This document shows positions 16,009 through 24,409 of a stretch of 64,000 nucleotides of DNA, piece by piece. The notes under the pieces are model-generated. The model did no database searches, was not told the DNA's origin, and worked only from the letters and a program-made list of their open reading frames with translations. Each line of letters opens with the position of its first letter. Within the stretch, counting starts at the first letter, position 1. The translations under genes were made by a program, and so were the position numbers. The stretch lies in assembly GCA_038532735.1 (NCBI GenBank), contig JBCBAC010000002.1, positions 62,001-126,000 on the forward strand. Reading direction: 5' to 3'. Source of the DNA: JAHTBL01 sp038532735. GTDB taxonomy: Bacteria; Pseudomonadota; Alphaproteobacteria; Rhodobacterales; Rhodobacteraceae.

Positions 16009-16977
16009 ATGGGCGATACACGGCATGTCAAAGTTCTGATCATCGGCTCCGGCCCGGCGGGCTATACGGCCGCCGTTTATGCCAGCCGCGCAATGCTCAA
16101 CCCGGTGCTTATTCAGGGCATCCAACCCGGTGGGCAGCTGACAATTACCACAGATGTCGAAAACTGGCCCGGTGATGCCACCGTGATGGGGCCCGACCTG
16201 ATGGTGCGGATGGAAAATCACGCCCGCGAAATGGGGACGGAGATTATCTCCGATCATATCAATTCGGTCGATCTGAGCGTCCGCCCCTTCGTGGCCGTCG
16301 CCGATAGCGGTACGACCTACACCGCCGATGCGATGATCCTCGCCACCGGTGCGCAAGCCAAATGGCTGGGCCTGCCATCTGAAGAGAAGTTCAAGGGCTT
16401 CGGCGTCTCTGCTTGTGCCACCTGCGACGGGTTTTTCTATCGCGGCGCTGAGGTTGTCGTCGTCGGCGGCGGCAACACCGCCGTCGAGGAAGCCCTTTTC
16501 CTGACGAATTTCGCCTCCAAGGTCACGCTGGTGCACCGCCGCGACAGCCTGCGCGCCGAGAAAATCCTGATCGACCGTCTCATGAAAAGCCCCAAGATCG
16601 ACGTGATCTGGGATCACACCGTCGATGAGGTCACCGGCACCGAAGCCCCCTTGGGCGTCGAGGCTGTTCGCCTCAAGCACGTCACAACAGGTGAGATCAC
16701 CGAAGTGCCCTGCAAGGGCTTCTTCGTCGCGATCGGCCACGCACCGGCCTCGGATCTGGTGAAGGACCAGCTTGAAACACATATGGGCGGCTACGTCGTG
16801 ACCAAGCCCGACAGCACCGCGACATCGATCCCCGGCGTGTTCGCTGCAGGCGACCTGACCGACCACGAATACCGTCAGGCTGTGACCAGCGCCGGCATGG
16901 GCTGCATGGCAGCCCTTGAGGCGGAACGCTATATCGCGGAGCTGGAGGCCGAGGCGCCGCAACAAGCCGCCGAATAG
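16009..16977 (+). CDS. trxB: Thioredoxin-disulfide reductase
   Basis: 322-aa FAD enzyme that reduces thioredoxin with NADPH. GSGPAG is the FAD site, the redox pair is CATC (in 'SACATCDGFF'), and VGGGNTAVEEA is the NADPH site. 'VFAAGDLTDHEYRQAVT' (in parts) closes the FAD domain. Standard length. Monocistronic, divergent from the Lrp-type regulator. Confidence 0.96.
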   Translation: MGDTRHVKVLIIGSGPAGYTAAVYASRAMLNPVLIQGIQPGGQLTITTDVENWPGDATVMGPDLMVRMENHAREMGTEIISDHINSVDLSVRPFVAVADSGTTYTADAMILATGAQAKWLGLPSEEKFKGFGVSACATCDGFFYRGAEVVVVGGGNTAVEEALFLTNFASKVTLVHRRDSLRAEKILIDRLMKSPKIDVIWDHTVDEVTGTEAPLGVEAVRLKHVTTGEITEVPCKGFFVAIGHAPASDLVKDQLETHMGGYVVTKPDSTATSIPGVFAAGDLTDHEYRQAVTSAGMGCMAALEAERYIAELEAEAPQQAAE

Positions 16978-17049
16978 TCGATCACGCACGAACACCACTG
17001 CGTGATCTCGCGGGTCTGTGAATTGTCACATGACATAGCGCTGTGCCTG

Positions 17050-17080
17050 AGTGGCCGAACCGGAAATTGGTCCGGCCACT
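17050..17080 (+). promoter_or_regulatory. Leader hairpin upstream of the repeat lipoprotein
   Basis: AGTGGCCG pairs with CGGCCACT around an inner ACC...GGT stem. The hairpin ends just before the AAAGGGAC ribosome site of the gene at 17095, so it could stabilise the mRNA or modulate translation. Seen as a fold only. Confidence 0.45.
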
Positions 17081-17094
17081 AAAGGGACAGTCCT

Positions 17095-17277
17095 ATGAAA
17101 ACACTACTGAAAACCACCGCTCTGCTCGCTCTCGTTGGCGCCCTCGCTGCCTGCGAGTCCCACTCCGGCATGGATAAAGACGCCTCCATGATGAAGGACG
17201 ATGCCATGATGAAAGAGGGTGAGATGATGAAAGACGACGCCATGATGAAAGACGATGCCATGATGAAGAAAGGCTGA
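17095..17277 (+). CDS. Met/Lys/Asp repeat lipoprotein (pentapeptide MXKDX type)
   Basis: 60-aa secreted lipoprotein. Signal peptide ends in the lipobox LAAC (Cys at about residue 20). The mature part is made of MMKDDA-like units, encoded by near-identical 15-18 nt DNA repeats (ATGATGAAAGACGAT type). This matches the 'pentapeptide MXKDX repeat' description (TIGR02953). Clustered Met could bind copper or silver, or act as an oxidant sink; neither is shown. It has its own leader hairpin and terminator. Confidence 0.85.
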   Translation: MKTLLKTTALLALVGALAACESHSGMDKDASMMKDDAMMKEGEMMKDDAMMKDDAMMKKG

Positions 17278-17304
17278 TCTGCCTGCCATTTCACCAATTT
17301 GCGG

Positions 17305-17334
17305 AACGCCGCTCCTTCGGGGCGGCGTTTTTGC
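17305..17334 (+). terminator. Terminator after the repeat lipoprotein
   Basis: AACGCCGC..CC / GG.GCGGCGTT stem with a TTC-type loop, followed by TTTTT. Confidence 0.88.
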
Positions 17335-17462
17335 GTCATTTGAGCCCTTTTTCCGTAGAATTCACCCCATTCGCTAGACTTTCGCCTTAATCAAGGTCTA
17401 GGACCGCGCGCGAGGCGGGGCCTGACCCCGCGCATTTAAGTTTTAAAAGAAGAGCCTTTGCC

Positions 17463-19169
17463 ATGATGGTGCCCAACCTGACCCCGATCCCCGAGCTCTA
17501 TGTCTCCTACGAGAGCGCACAGAAACTGAAGGTAGAGGCCGCCGATCTGGTCAGCTGGGACCTGACCCCGCGCCAGATCTGCGATCTGGAACTGCTGATG
17601 AATGGCGGCTTCAACCCGCTCAAAGGCTTTCTGGGCGAAGAAGATTACAACAGCGTCGTTGACACAATGCGTCTGGCCGATGGCACGCTCTGGCCAATGC
17701 CGATCACGCTGGATGTATCAGAGGACTTCGCAGCCTCATTGGAAGACGGCCAGGACATCGCCCTGCGCGATCAGGAAGGCGTTATCCTCGCCACGATGAC
17801 GATCACCGACAACTGGGTGCCCAACAAGGCGGTTGAAGCTGAGAAGGTCTTTGGTGCCGATGATGCCGCGCACCCGGCAGTCAACTACCTGCACAACACC
17901 GCTGGCAAGGTCTATCTGGGCGGCCCGATCACGGGCATCCAGCAGCCGGTGCATTACGATTTCCGCGCCCGCCGCGACACCCCGAACGAGCTGCGCGCCT
18001 ACTTCCGCAAGCTGGGCTGGCGTCGCGTCGTGGCCTTTCAGACCCGCAACCCGCTGCACCGCGCGCATCAGGAACTGACCTTCCGCGCCGCCAAGGAAGC
18101 GCAAGCCAACCTGCTGATCCATCCGGTCGTCGGCATGACAAAACCGGGCGACATTGATCACTTCACCCGCGTGCGCTGCTACGAGGCCGTGCTGGACCAA
18201 TACCCCCAGGCCACCACGTCCATGAGCCTACTGAACCTCGCCATGCGCATGGCTGGCCCGCGTGAGGCCGTCTGGCATGGTCTGATCCGCAAGAACCATG
18301 GCTGCACGCATTTCATCGTAGGCCGCGATCACGCAGGCCCCGGCAAGAACTCGGCCGGCGAAGATTTTTATGGCCCCTATGACGCGCAAGACCTCTTCAA
18401 AGAGCATCAAGAGGAAATGGGCATCGAAATGGTCGACTTTAAGCACATGGTCTATGTGCAGGACCGCGCCCAGTATGAGCCCGCCGACGAGATTGAAGAG
18501 GGCGTGACCGTCCTGAATATCTCGGGCACCGAACTGCGCCGCCGCCTGTCCGAAGGTCTGGAAATCCCCGAATGGTTCTCCTTCCCCGCTGTTGTGTCTG
18601 AGCTGCGCAAAACGCGCCCGCCGCGTGCCCAGCAAGGCTTTACCGTGTTCTTCACGGGCTTTTCCGGCTCGGGCAAATCCACCATCGCCAACGCGCTGAT
18701 GGTCAAACTGATGGAGATGGGTGGCCGCCCGGTTACCCTGCTCGATGGGGATATCGTGCGGAAAAACCTCAGCTCGGAGTTGGGCTTTTCCAAAGAGCAC
18801 CGCGATCTGAACATCCGTCGGATCGGCTATGTCGCCTCCGAAATCACGAAGAACGGCGGCATCGCCATCTGCGCGCCCATCGCGCCCTATGCCACGACCC
18901 GCCGGGCGGTGCGCGAGGATATCGAGCAGTTTGGCGCCTTCATCGAAGTGCATGTCGCCACTTCAATTGAGGAATGTGAACGCCGTGACCGTAAAGGGCT
19001 CTATAAGCTCGCGCGTGAAGGCAAGATCAAGGAATTCACCGGGATCTCCGATCCATACGACGTGCCGGAAAATCCCGAACTCAGCGTCGAGACAGAGAAT
19101 GTCGATGTAGATAATTGCGCCCATCAGGTTCTTCTGAAACTCGAACAGATGGGTCTTGTGGCAGGCTGA
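17463..19169 (+). CDS. Bifunctional sulfate adenylyltransferase / adenylylsulfate kinase
   Basis: 568-aa fusion making APS and then PAPS from sulfate. Residues 1-390 are ATP sulfurylase with 'QTRNPLHRAHQ' and 'GRDHAGPG'. The C-terminal part from about residue 395 is APS kinase with the P-loop GFSGSGKST and 'LDGDIVRKNLSSELGFS'. This domain order (sulfurylase first) is usual in Rhodobacteraceae. Two ATGs (17463, 17466) are possible. The leader holds a GCGGGG/CCCCGC hairpin at 17415-17431 and a CTAGAC/GTCTAG repeat just before it. Ends at a very strong terminator. Confidence 0.95.
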   Translation: MMVPNLTPIPELYVSYESAQKLKVEAADLVSWDLTPRQICDLELLMNGGFNPLKGFLGEEDYNSVVDTMRLADGTLWPMPITLDVSEDFAASLEDGQDIALRDQEGVILATMTITDNWVPNKAVEAEKVFGADDAAHPAVNYLHNTAGKVYLGGPITGIQQPVHYDFRARRDTPNELRAYFRKLGWRRVVAFQTRNPLHRAHQELTFRAAKEAQANLLIHPVVGMTKPGDIDHFTRVRCYEAVLDQYPQATTSMSLLNLAMRMAGPREAVWHGLIRKNHGCTHFIVGRDHAGPGKNSAGEDFYGPYDAQDLFKEHQEEMGIEMVDFKHMVYVQDRAQYEPADEIEEGVTVLNISGTELRRRLSEGLEIPEWFSFPAVVSELRKTRPPRAQQGFTVFFTGFSGSGKSTIANALMVKLMEMGGRPVTLLDGDIVRKNLSSELGFSKEHRDLNIRRIGYVASEITKNGGIAICAPIAPYATTRRAVREDIEQFGAFIEVHVATSIEECERRDRKGLYKLAREGKIKEFTGISDPYDVPENPELSVETENVDVDNCAHQVLLKLEQMGLVAG

Positions 19170-19175
19170 GGGATT

Positions 19176-19209
19176 GCCTTCGGCGAGGATATTTTTGCAA
19201 AGATGAAAC
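19176..19209 (+). repeat. Dispersed gene-end repeat, copy a
   Basis: GCCTTCGGCGAGGATATTT followed by an A-rich stretch and GATGAAAC. Lies directly after the ATP sulfurylase/APS kinase gene. Further copies: 19245-19266, 27010-27041, 47393-47426, 50736-50769. Confidence 0.7.
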
Positions 19210-19258
19210 AGGCGCGGACAGTTTAAGTCAAATTGTCCGCGCCTGTTTCGCTTTTTTC
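19205..19258 (+). terminator. Long-stem terminator after the sulfurylase/kinase gene
   Basis: About 20-bp stem: GAAACAGGCGCGGACAGTTT-side arm (19205-19224) pairs with 19230-19249 around a 5-nt AAGTC loop, then GCTTTTTT on the plus strand. Unusually long for a terminator; its outer arms are two facing copies of the dispersed gene-end repeat. Confidence 0.85.
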
Positions 19259-19266
19259 AAATATCC
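19245..19266 (-). repeat. Dispersed gene-end repeat, copy b (partial)
   Basis: On the minus strand: GGATATTTGAAAAAAGCG then AAAC. It lacks the GCCTCCGGCG half. With copy a it forms an imperfect palindrome covering about 19187-19266. Confidence 0.6.
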
Positions 19267-19281
19267 AAATGCGACGGAAGC

Positions 19282-19506
19282 CTAATGCACCGTCACCGGA
19301 ACAAGATCGTTCTGGCGGGCCAAGCTGAAGGCCAATTCGCGTCCTGCGACGAGGGCAAGCTGCTCTCCATCATCCTTGTGCACGGCATAAAGCTGATCTT
19401 CTTCACCCACCTGATCCTGCACATCATCGGGCAGGTCTTCGAGGGCGACGGCTTTGACATAGACGATATTCGTGTCGCCTTTGGGGAATTCGTATTTGCT
19501 GTTCAT
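19282..19506 (-). CDS. DUF1150 family protein
   Basis: 74-aa acidic protein: 'NIVYVKAVALEDLPDDVQ' and 'LYAVHKDDGEQLALVAGREL' (in parts) match DUF1150, a family found in Alphaproteobacteria next to small heat-shock proteins. Here it follows an hsp20 gene by 5 nt, so they form one operon. Role unknown, but linkage to Hsp20 suggests a stress or folding function. Confidence 0.9.
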   Translation of the reverse strand: MNSKYEFPKGDTNIVYVKAVALEDLPDDVQDQVGEEDQLYAVHKDDGEQLALVAGRELAFSLARQNDLVPVTVH

Positions 19507-19511
19507 GGCTC

Positions 19512-19925
19512 TTACCCCTTTTTAATCTTGATCTGATGGACAACGCTTTCCGGCACGGATCGGTTCAGATCCACATGCAAAAGGCCGTTTTCCATACTCG
19601 CCTCGGCGATCTCGACGCCTTCGGCAAGGACAAAGGCGCGCTGAAACTGACGCGCCGCGATACCGCGATGCAGGAACACGCGGCCTTGAGTGTCTTCGCT
19701 TTGCCGACCGCGAACGACCAATTGGCGGTCCTCCAGCGTGATCGACAGATCGTCTTCGCCAAAGCCAGCCACAGCCAGCGTGATGCGAAACGATGTCTCG
19801 GATGTCTGTTCAATATTGTAGGGCGGGTAGCCGTCATTGCCAGATTTGGCGGTGCGCTCCACCAGCCGTTCCAGCTCATCGAACCCCAAAAGGAAGGGGT
19901 GCGTGCTTAAAGTCAGTTTTGTCAT
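19512..19925 (-). CDS. Hsp20/alpha-crystallin small heat-shock protein
   Basis: 137-aa ATP-independent holdase. The alpha-crystallin domain spans most of the protein; 'ITLAVAGFGEDDLSITLEDRQ' (in parts), 'GIAARQFQRAFVLAEGV' and 'ENGLLHVDL' are the conserved elements. It is closest in style to the IbpA group (begins with 'FDELERLVERTAKSG'). Start at 19925 has AGGA upstream. Operon with DUF1150. I could not find a convincing RpoH promoter. Confidence 0.94.
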   Translation of the reverse strand: MTKLTLSTHPFLLGFDELERLVERTAKSGNDGYPPYNIEQTSETSFRITLAVAGFGEDDLSITLEDRQLVVRGRQSEDTQGRVFLHRGIAARQFQRAFVLAEGVEIAEASMENGLLHVDLNRSVPESVVHQIKIKKG

Positions 19926-20081
19926 CAACACGTCCTATTCTGTAGCGACAGTGTGGGAATGGCCCCTTTGCGGCGACCGATGTCAGAAATATGGGCGTCA
20001 GCGGCGCAATCTGCAAGGCCAAGACCTTTGCGAAACGCCGCAAATCCCTTATGTTAGGACTTCTTTAATGGACGGACCGCC

Positions 20082-20300
20082 ATGAACGCCTCGCCCGAGA
20101 TGCAGCCCGAAGATGTGATGCGCGTAAAACTCGAAGTTTTGCGCCGGGAGCACCGTGATCTGGATGACGCAATCCACGCGCTGCAGGAGAAAGGCACAGC
20201 CGACATGCTGACGCTCAAGCGGCTGAAAAAGCAAAAACTGTCGCTCAAGGACCGCATCGCGGCAATTGAGGATCAACTGACACCGGATATCATTGCCTAA
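20082..20300 (+). CDS. DUF465 (YdcH-like) protein
   Basis: 72-aa mostly helical protein, 'LEVLRREHRDLDDAIHALQ' and 'LKRLKKQKLSLKDRI' being the DUF465 signature. Such short coiled-coil proteins are widespread and uncharacterised. Lies upstream of purE in the same direction, 47 nt before its start. Confidence 0.88.
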   Translation: MNASPEMQPEDVMRVKLEVLRREHRDLDDAIHALQEKGTADMLTLKRLKKQKLSLKDRIAAIEDQLTPDIIA

Positions 20301-20347
20301 ACGCCTGCAGGCGGCTAAACGATGCGCTCATTTTGAAGGACCGCGTC

Positions 20348-20836
20348 ATGGCCGAGATCACCGTGGGCATCATCATGGGCAGCCAATCCGATTGGCCGAC
20401 CATGAAGGCTGCTGCTGACATTCTGGATGAATTGGGCGTGGACTATGAGACCAAGATCGTCTCCGCCCACCGCACACCCGACCGGCTCTGGAGCTACGGC
20501 AAGACCGCAGCCGAGCGCGGCTTGAAAGTGATCATCGCGGGCGCAGGTGGTGCGGCGCATTTGCCCGGCATGATGGCCTCCAAAACGCGGGTGCCTGTTG
20601 TCGGCGTGCCCGTGCAGACAAAGGCGCTCTCTGGCGTCGACAGTCTCTATTCCATCGTTCAGATGCCCAAGGGTTTTCCTGTCGCCACCATGGCGATCGG
20701 CGCCGCCGGGGCTGCGAATGCAGGCCTGATGGCCGCCGGTATCCTGGCCACCTCTGATGATGCACTCGCCCAGCGCCTTGATGCCTGGCGCGATGCGCTC
20801 TCGGCCTCCATCCCCGATGAGCCCAGCGATGACTAG
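20348..20836 (+). CDS. purE: 5-(carboxyamino)imidazole ribonucleotide mutase
   Basis: 162-aa class I PurE of purine synthesis; converts N5-CAIR to CAIR. 'IIMGSQSDWPTM', 'SAHRTPDRL' (catalytic His) and 'AGAGGAAHLPGMMAS' are diagnostic. Start at 20348 has AAGGA. Its end overlaps purK by 8 nt, so the two proteins are made from one message. Confidence 0.96.
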   Translation: MAEITVGIIMGSQSDWPTMKAAADILDELGVDYETKIVSAHRTPDRLWSYGKTAAERGLKVIIAGAGGAAHLPGMMASKTRVPVVGVPVQTKALSGVDSLYSIVQMPKGFPVATMAIGAAGAANAGLMAAGILATSDDALAQRLDAWRDALSASIPDEPSDD

Positions 20837-21884
20837 CCTCCCCCTCGGCGCGACAATCGGCATTCTGGGTGGTGGTCAACTGGGCCGCATGCTTTCCGTC
20901 GCAGCCGCCCGTCTGGGCTACAAAACTCACATCTTTGAGCCGGGTGCGGCTCCCGCATCCGACGTCGCCCATGCCGTGACGACAGCCTCATATGACGATA
21001 CAGATGCCCTGACAGCCTTTGGCAAAGCCGTCGATGTCATCACCTATGAGTTTGAGAACATTCCCACATCCGCGCTCGACACGCTCGAAGCGCTGGCCCC
21101 GATCCACCCCAACCGCCGCGCGCTGGCCACATCGCAAGACCGGCTGACCGAGAAAGACTTTCTCACCGGGCTGGGCCTCAAAACGGCCCCCTACGCCAAT
21201 GTCGAAAGCGCCGCTGATCTGGACGCCGCCATCGTGCAGCTCGGCACGCCCGCGATCCTGAAAACGCGCCGCTTTGGTTATGACGGCAAAGGGCAGCTAC
21301 GGCTGAAAGACGGCGATACTGGCGCGGCTTACGCCGAAATGAACCACGCCCCGTGCGTGCTGGAAGGGTTCATTGACTTCTCGCACGAGGTCTCGGTCAT
21401 CGCCGCCCGCAACGCAGACGGCCAAGTGTCCTGCTTCGATCCCGGTGAAAACGTTCATAAAGACGGCATCCTGCGCACCACGACCGTGCCCGCACGTCTC
21501 AGTGCTGCGCAACGCACCGATGCGGTGCTGATGGCGGCACAAATTCTCAACGCGCTCGACTATGTCGGCGTCATGGGGCTGGAGCTCTTCGTCACCCCGC
21601 AAGGCCTGATCGTGAACGAGATCGCCCCACGTGTGCATAATTCCGGCCACTGGACCCAGAACGGCTGCGTCATCGACCAGTTTGATCAGCATATCCGCGC
21701 CATCACTGGTCTGCCTTTGGGCGACGGGCAGCGCTATGCGGATGTCGTGATGGAGAACCTGATTGGCGAGGATATGGACCGCTTGCCCGAGCTTCTAAAC
21801 GCGGGCGATGCGGCGCTGCATCTTTACGGCAAGGCCGATGTGAAGCCGGGGCGCAAAATGGGCCATGTGAACCGGATCAGCTAG
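20829..21884 (+). CDS. purK: 5-(carboxyamino)imidazole ribonucleotide synthase
   Basis: 351-aa ATP-grasp enzyme making N5-CAIR from AIR, bicarbonate and ATP. 'IGILGGGQLGRML' at the N-terminus, 'TRRFGYDGKGQ' and 'NEIAPRVHNSGHWT' are PurK marks. The ATG at 20829 lies inside the end of purE; the longer frame upstream is the purE sequence out of frame. Standard partner arrangement. Confidence 0.95.
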   Translation: MTSLPLGATIGILGGGQLGRMLSVAAARLGYKTHIFEPGAAPASDVAHAVTTASYDDTDALTAFGKAVDVITYEFENIPTSALDTLEALAPIHPNRRALATSQDRLTEKDFLTGLGLKTAPYANVESAADLDAAIVQLGTPAILKTRRFGYDGKGQLRLKDGDTGAAYAEMNHAPCVLEGFIDFSHEVSVIAARNADGQVSCFDPGENVHKDGILRTTTVPARLSAAQRTDAVLMAAQILNALDYVGVMGLELFVTPQGLIVNEIAPRVHNSGHWTQNGCVIDQFDQHIRAITGLPLGDGQRYADVVMENLIGEDMDRLPELLNAGDAALHLYGKADVKPGRKMGHVNRIS

Positions 21885-21887
21885 GCG

Positions 21888-22637
21888 CTACTGGTCGCTG
21901 TTCTCACCTTGCGGCACATCAAAGACCTTCTGAAAACTCTCGACCAGCGTCATATCGTGGTCAAACGCCCCGGTTTCCAGAAATGTCACCACCTGCGCGA
22001 TAACCATCGGGTTGTTCATCAAGAAAGTATGCGTCACGGGCAGCACGATATGATCGTTCATGCCTTGCACCCGCGTCGATTGAACCGACACTTTGCCGTC
22101 ATCCGGCCCTTCGATCATCGCAGAATAGACCGGATTGAGGGAGACATCCCCCGCAATCACACCCAGCTCAAACGGCGCGCGGCCCAGTTGGTTGGGCACG
22201 CTGTCGTCCCCGGTGCCAAGCGCCAGCCCTGCCGGGCCATTCAGCCACGCAAAGGCCGGAATGCTTGCGAACTCGTCAACCAGTTCCGAGCCCTTGTTGG
22301 GCGGCGCAAGCATCACCACACGACCCATGTTTTCGGGCTGGTTGTCCTGCAGCCAATAGCGCACCAAAATACCGCCCATCGAATGGGTCACGAAATGCAC
22401 GCGATCTTCGCCGCATTGCGCGACCGCGCGGGGCAGCGTTTCAAGCGACAGGTTCTCAATCGGCTTCTGGGTGGAGGGATAATCCGGCACGACCGTCTCA
22501 TAACCCGCCTCCCGCAAAGCGTTGTCCATCACGATGAACGACGTGTCAGACCGCGCCAGCCCGTGCAGCAGCACGACGCAATCCGCCAGGGCGGGCAGCG
22601 GCATCAGGGCCAGGCAAAAAGCGGCAATCCATCTCAT
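21888..22637 (-). CDS. Secreted alpha/beta hydrolase (lipase-like)
   Basis: 249-aa protein with signal peptide 'MRWIAAFCLALMPLPALA'. The oxyanion loop VVLLHGLARS and nucleophile THSMGG are visible; 'APPNKGSE' is typical of triacylglycerol-lipase/PGAP1-like esterases. 'HTFLMNN' probably carries the catalytic His. Substrate unknown, periplasmic location. Converges on purK with a 3-nt gap. Confidence 0.88.
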   Translation of the reverse strand: MRWIAAFCLALMPLPALADCVVLLHGLARSDTSFIVMDNALREAGYETVVPDYPSTQKPIENLSLETLPRAVAQCGEDRVHFVTHSMGGILVRYWLQDNQPENMGRVVMLAPPNKGSELVDEFASIPAFAWLNGPAGLALGTGDDSVPNQLGRAPFELGVIAGDVSLNPVYSAMIEGPDDGKVSVQSTRVQGMNDHIVLPVTHTFLMNNPMVIAQVVTFLETGAFDHDMTLVESFQKVFDVPQGENSDQ

Positions 22638-22719
22638 GACTTATAAATAAGTGCGTTGCGGTCGCACGCAAAGCCCTCTGGCCCTTGTCGGACCCTACGT
22701 CGCAAGTCACAGTGGCGCG

Positions 22720-23172
22720 ATGATACGCTTCAAATCCCCCCGAATTGCCGCCCGCGGTGTGGTTGTGCATGACAACCGTCTGCTTCTGGTCAACGCCTAT
22801 CCGAATGGGGAAAGCGACCTGTGGTGCGCGCCCGGCGGCGGGCAGGAACCGGGCACACCGCTTCCCGAAACCGCCGCGCGGGAAATCCACGAGGAAACCG
22901 GGCTGCGCGTGACGGTGGGCAGTCTGTGTCTGGTGAACGAGTTTCACAACCCCGCCAATGGCTTTCATCAGGTGGAGGTGTTCTTTCACTGCACCGTGGC
23001 CGATCCGGATTTCGATCCCGCCTGGAAAGACCCCGAAAACATCGTGACCGAACGCGGCTGGTTTACCGCCGAGGAGATGGGCAAGATCCGCTTCAAGCCT
23101 GATCGCCTGTATGATCTGGCCTTTACCGAGTTCGCACCGCAATACGACCCTTTGGAAGAGATCGTGCGGTAA
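22720..23172 (+). CDS. NUDIX hydrolase
   Basis: 150-aa protein. The Nudix box is complete: GGGQEPGTPLPE..REIHEETGL. Early 'AARGVVVHDNRLLLV' is the first strand region. Start at 22720 chosen because the conserved fold begins there; upstream codons of the open frame cover the promoter. Substrate (a nucleoside diphosphate derivative) cannot be told. Confidence 0.9.
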   Translation: MIRFKSPRIAARGVVVHDNRLLLVNAYPNGESDLWCAPGGGQEPGTPLPETAAREIHEETGLRVTVGSLCLVNEFHNPANGFHQVEVFFHCTVADPDFDPAWKDPENIVTERGWFTAEEMGKIRFKPDRLYDLAFTEFAPQYDPLEEIVR

Positions 23173-23185
23173 CTAAGAGCGCTCA

Positions 23186-23242
23186 CGCCCCGGACTTGAT
23201 CCGAGGTCTCTCACTGCAAGGCCCCGGATCAAGTCCGGGGCG
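23186..23242. repeat. Palindromic intergenic repeat (CCCCGGACTTGATCC type)
   Basis: Perfect 17-bp arms CGCCCCGGACTTGATCC and GGATCAAGTCCGGGGCG with a 23-nt loop, between the NUDIX and deacetylase-like genes. From general knowledge, near-identical palindromes are scattered in many alphaproteobacterial genomes. It may end transcription of the NUDIX gene, but there is no T-tract. Confidence 0.8.
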
Positions 23243-23308
23243 CGAACAAGTGTTTGACCTGAGCCGCCCAATCGCTGACGTTTCCCCCAAGATCAAACGG
23301 AGCCCTCT

Positions 23309-24409
23309 ATGACCACAGGTTTCTACTGGAGCGAGCGCTGCTTCTGGCACGCAGGCGGCAATTACGCCTTCACCCTGCCCATCGGCGGCCATGTCCAGCC
23401 TCTCGCTGCAGGCGCACTGCCGGAAAACCCCGAAACCAAGCGCCGTCTGAAGAACCTTCTGGATGTGACCGGTCTGATCCACGATCTGAGCGTTCACAGC
23501 GCGCCAAAAGCGCCCAATGAAGACCTGCTCCGCGTACATCCGCAAAGCTATCTTAGCGAATTCAAAGCTATGTCCGACGCGGGCGGTGGCGAATTGGGCC
23601 AGCGCACGCCTTTCGCCCAAGGCGGATATGAGATCGCCGCACAATCCGCCGGCCTTGCCGTCACCGCGCTGGAAAACGTGCTGAACGGCACCCACCAAAA
23701 CGCCTATGCCCTTTCACGCCCGCCCGGCCATCATTGCCGCCCTGACTATCCGATGGGCTTTTGCCTGATGGCCAATCTTGCCATCGCGATTGAGGCGGCC
23801 AAGGCCACGCGCCCCGACCTCAAGGTCGCTGTCCTCGACTGGGACGTGCATCACGGCAACGGTACGGAGGAGATTTTCTACGACCGGCCCGACGTGCTGA
23901 CCATCTCGATCCATCAGGACCGCAATTACCCAATTGAAACCGGTGCATTCGCAGATCGCGGCAGCGGCAAAGGCGAAGGCGCGAACCTCAACATCCCGCT
24001 GCCCCCCGGTGCAGGCCATGTTGCCTATCTCGACGTGATGGAACGGCTCGTCCTGCCCACGATCCGAGCCCATGCGCCAGACATCATAGTAATCGCCTGC
24101 GGCTTTGATGCGGCCCCCGTCGATCCGCTGGGCCGCATGATGGCCACGGCCGAGACCTTCCGCGCCATGACCCGACAGGTGATGGATCTGGCCGATGACA
24201 TCTGCGACGGTCGCCTGATGATGGCCCATGAAGGCGGCTATTCAGAGGTCTACGTGCCATTTTGCGGCCATGCGGTCCTGCAAGAGATGTCCGGCAGCGC
24301 GGTGGAGGCCCCCGATCCGTGGGGCGACGCCTATATGCTTCGCCAGCCAGAGGACGCCTTCAATCGGTTTGTCGCGGATCAGGTCACAGCCATGAAAGAC
24401 GCGCTTTAG
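23309..24409 (+). CDS. Histone-deacetylase-family amidohydrolase
   Basis: 366-aa zinc deacetylase of the class II HDAC/acetylpolyamine amidohydrolase group. 'SRPPGHHCRPDYPMGFC' (His pair), 'DWDVHHGNGT' (zinc Asp/His) and 'GFDAAPVDPLG' are the active-site motifs. In bacteria these act on acetylated polyamines or similar amides. Its stop overlaps the stop of the converging EEP gene by 4 nt. Confidence 0.93.
   Translation: MTTGFYWSERCFWHAGGNYAFTLPIGGHVQPLAAGALPENPETKRRLKNLLDVTGLIHDLSVHSAPKAPNEDLLRVHPQSYLSEFKAMSDAGGGELGQRTPFAQGGYEIAAQSAGLAVTALENVLNGTHQNAYALSRPPGHHCRPDYPMGFCLMANLAIAIEAAKATRPDLKVAVLDWDVHHGNGTEEIFYDRPDVLTISIHQDRNYPIETGAFADRGSGKGEGANLNIPLPPGAGHVAYLDVMERLVLPTIRAHAPDIIVIACGFDAAPVDPLGRMMATAETFRAMTRQVMDLADDICDGRLMMAHEGGYSEVYVPFCGHAVLQEMSGSAVEAPDPWGDAYMLRQPEDAFNRFVADQVTAMKDAL

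Noticed and set aside
17380..17440. SAM-II type riboswitch before the sulfurylase/kinase gene
   Set aside because: The hairpins are there, but the conserved pseudoknot bases of SAM-II are not.
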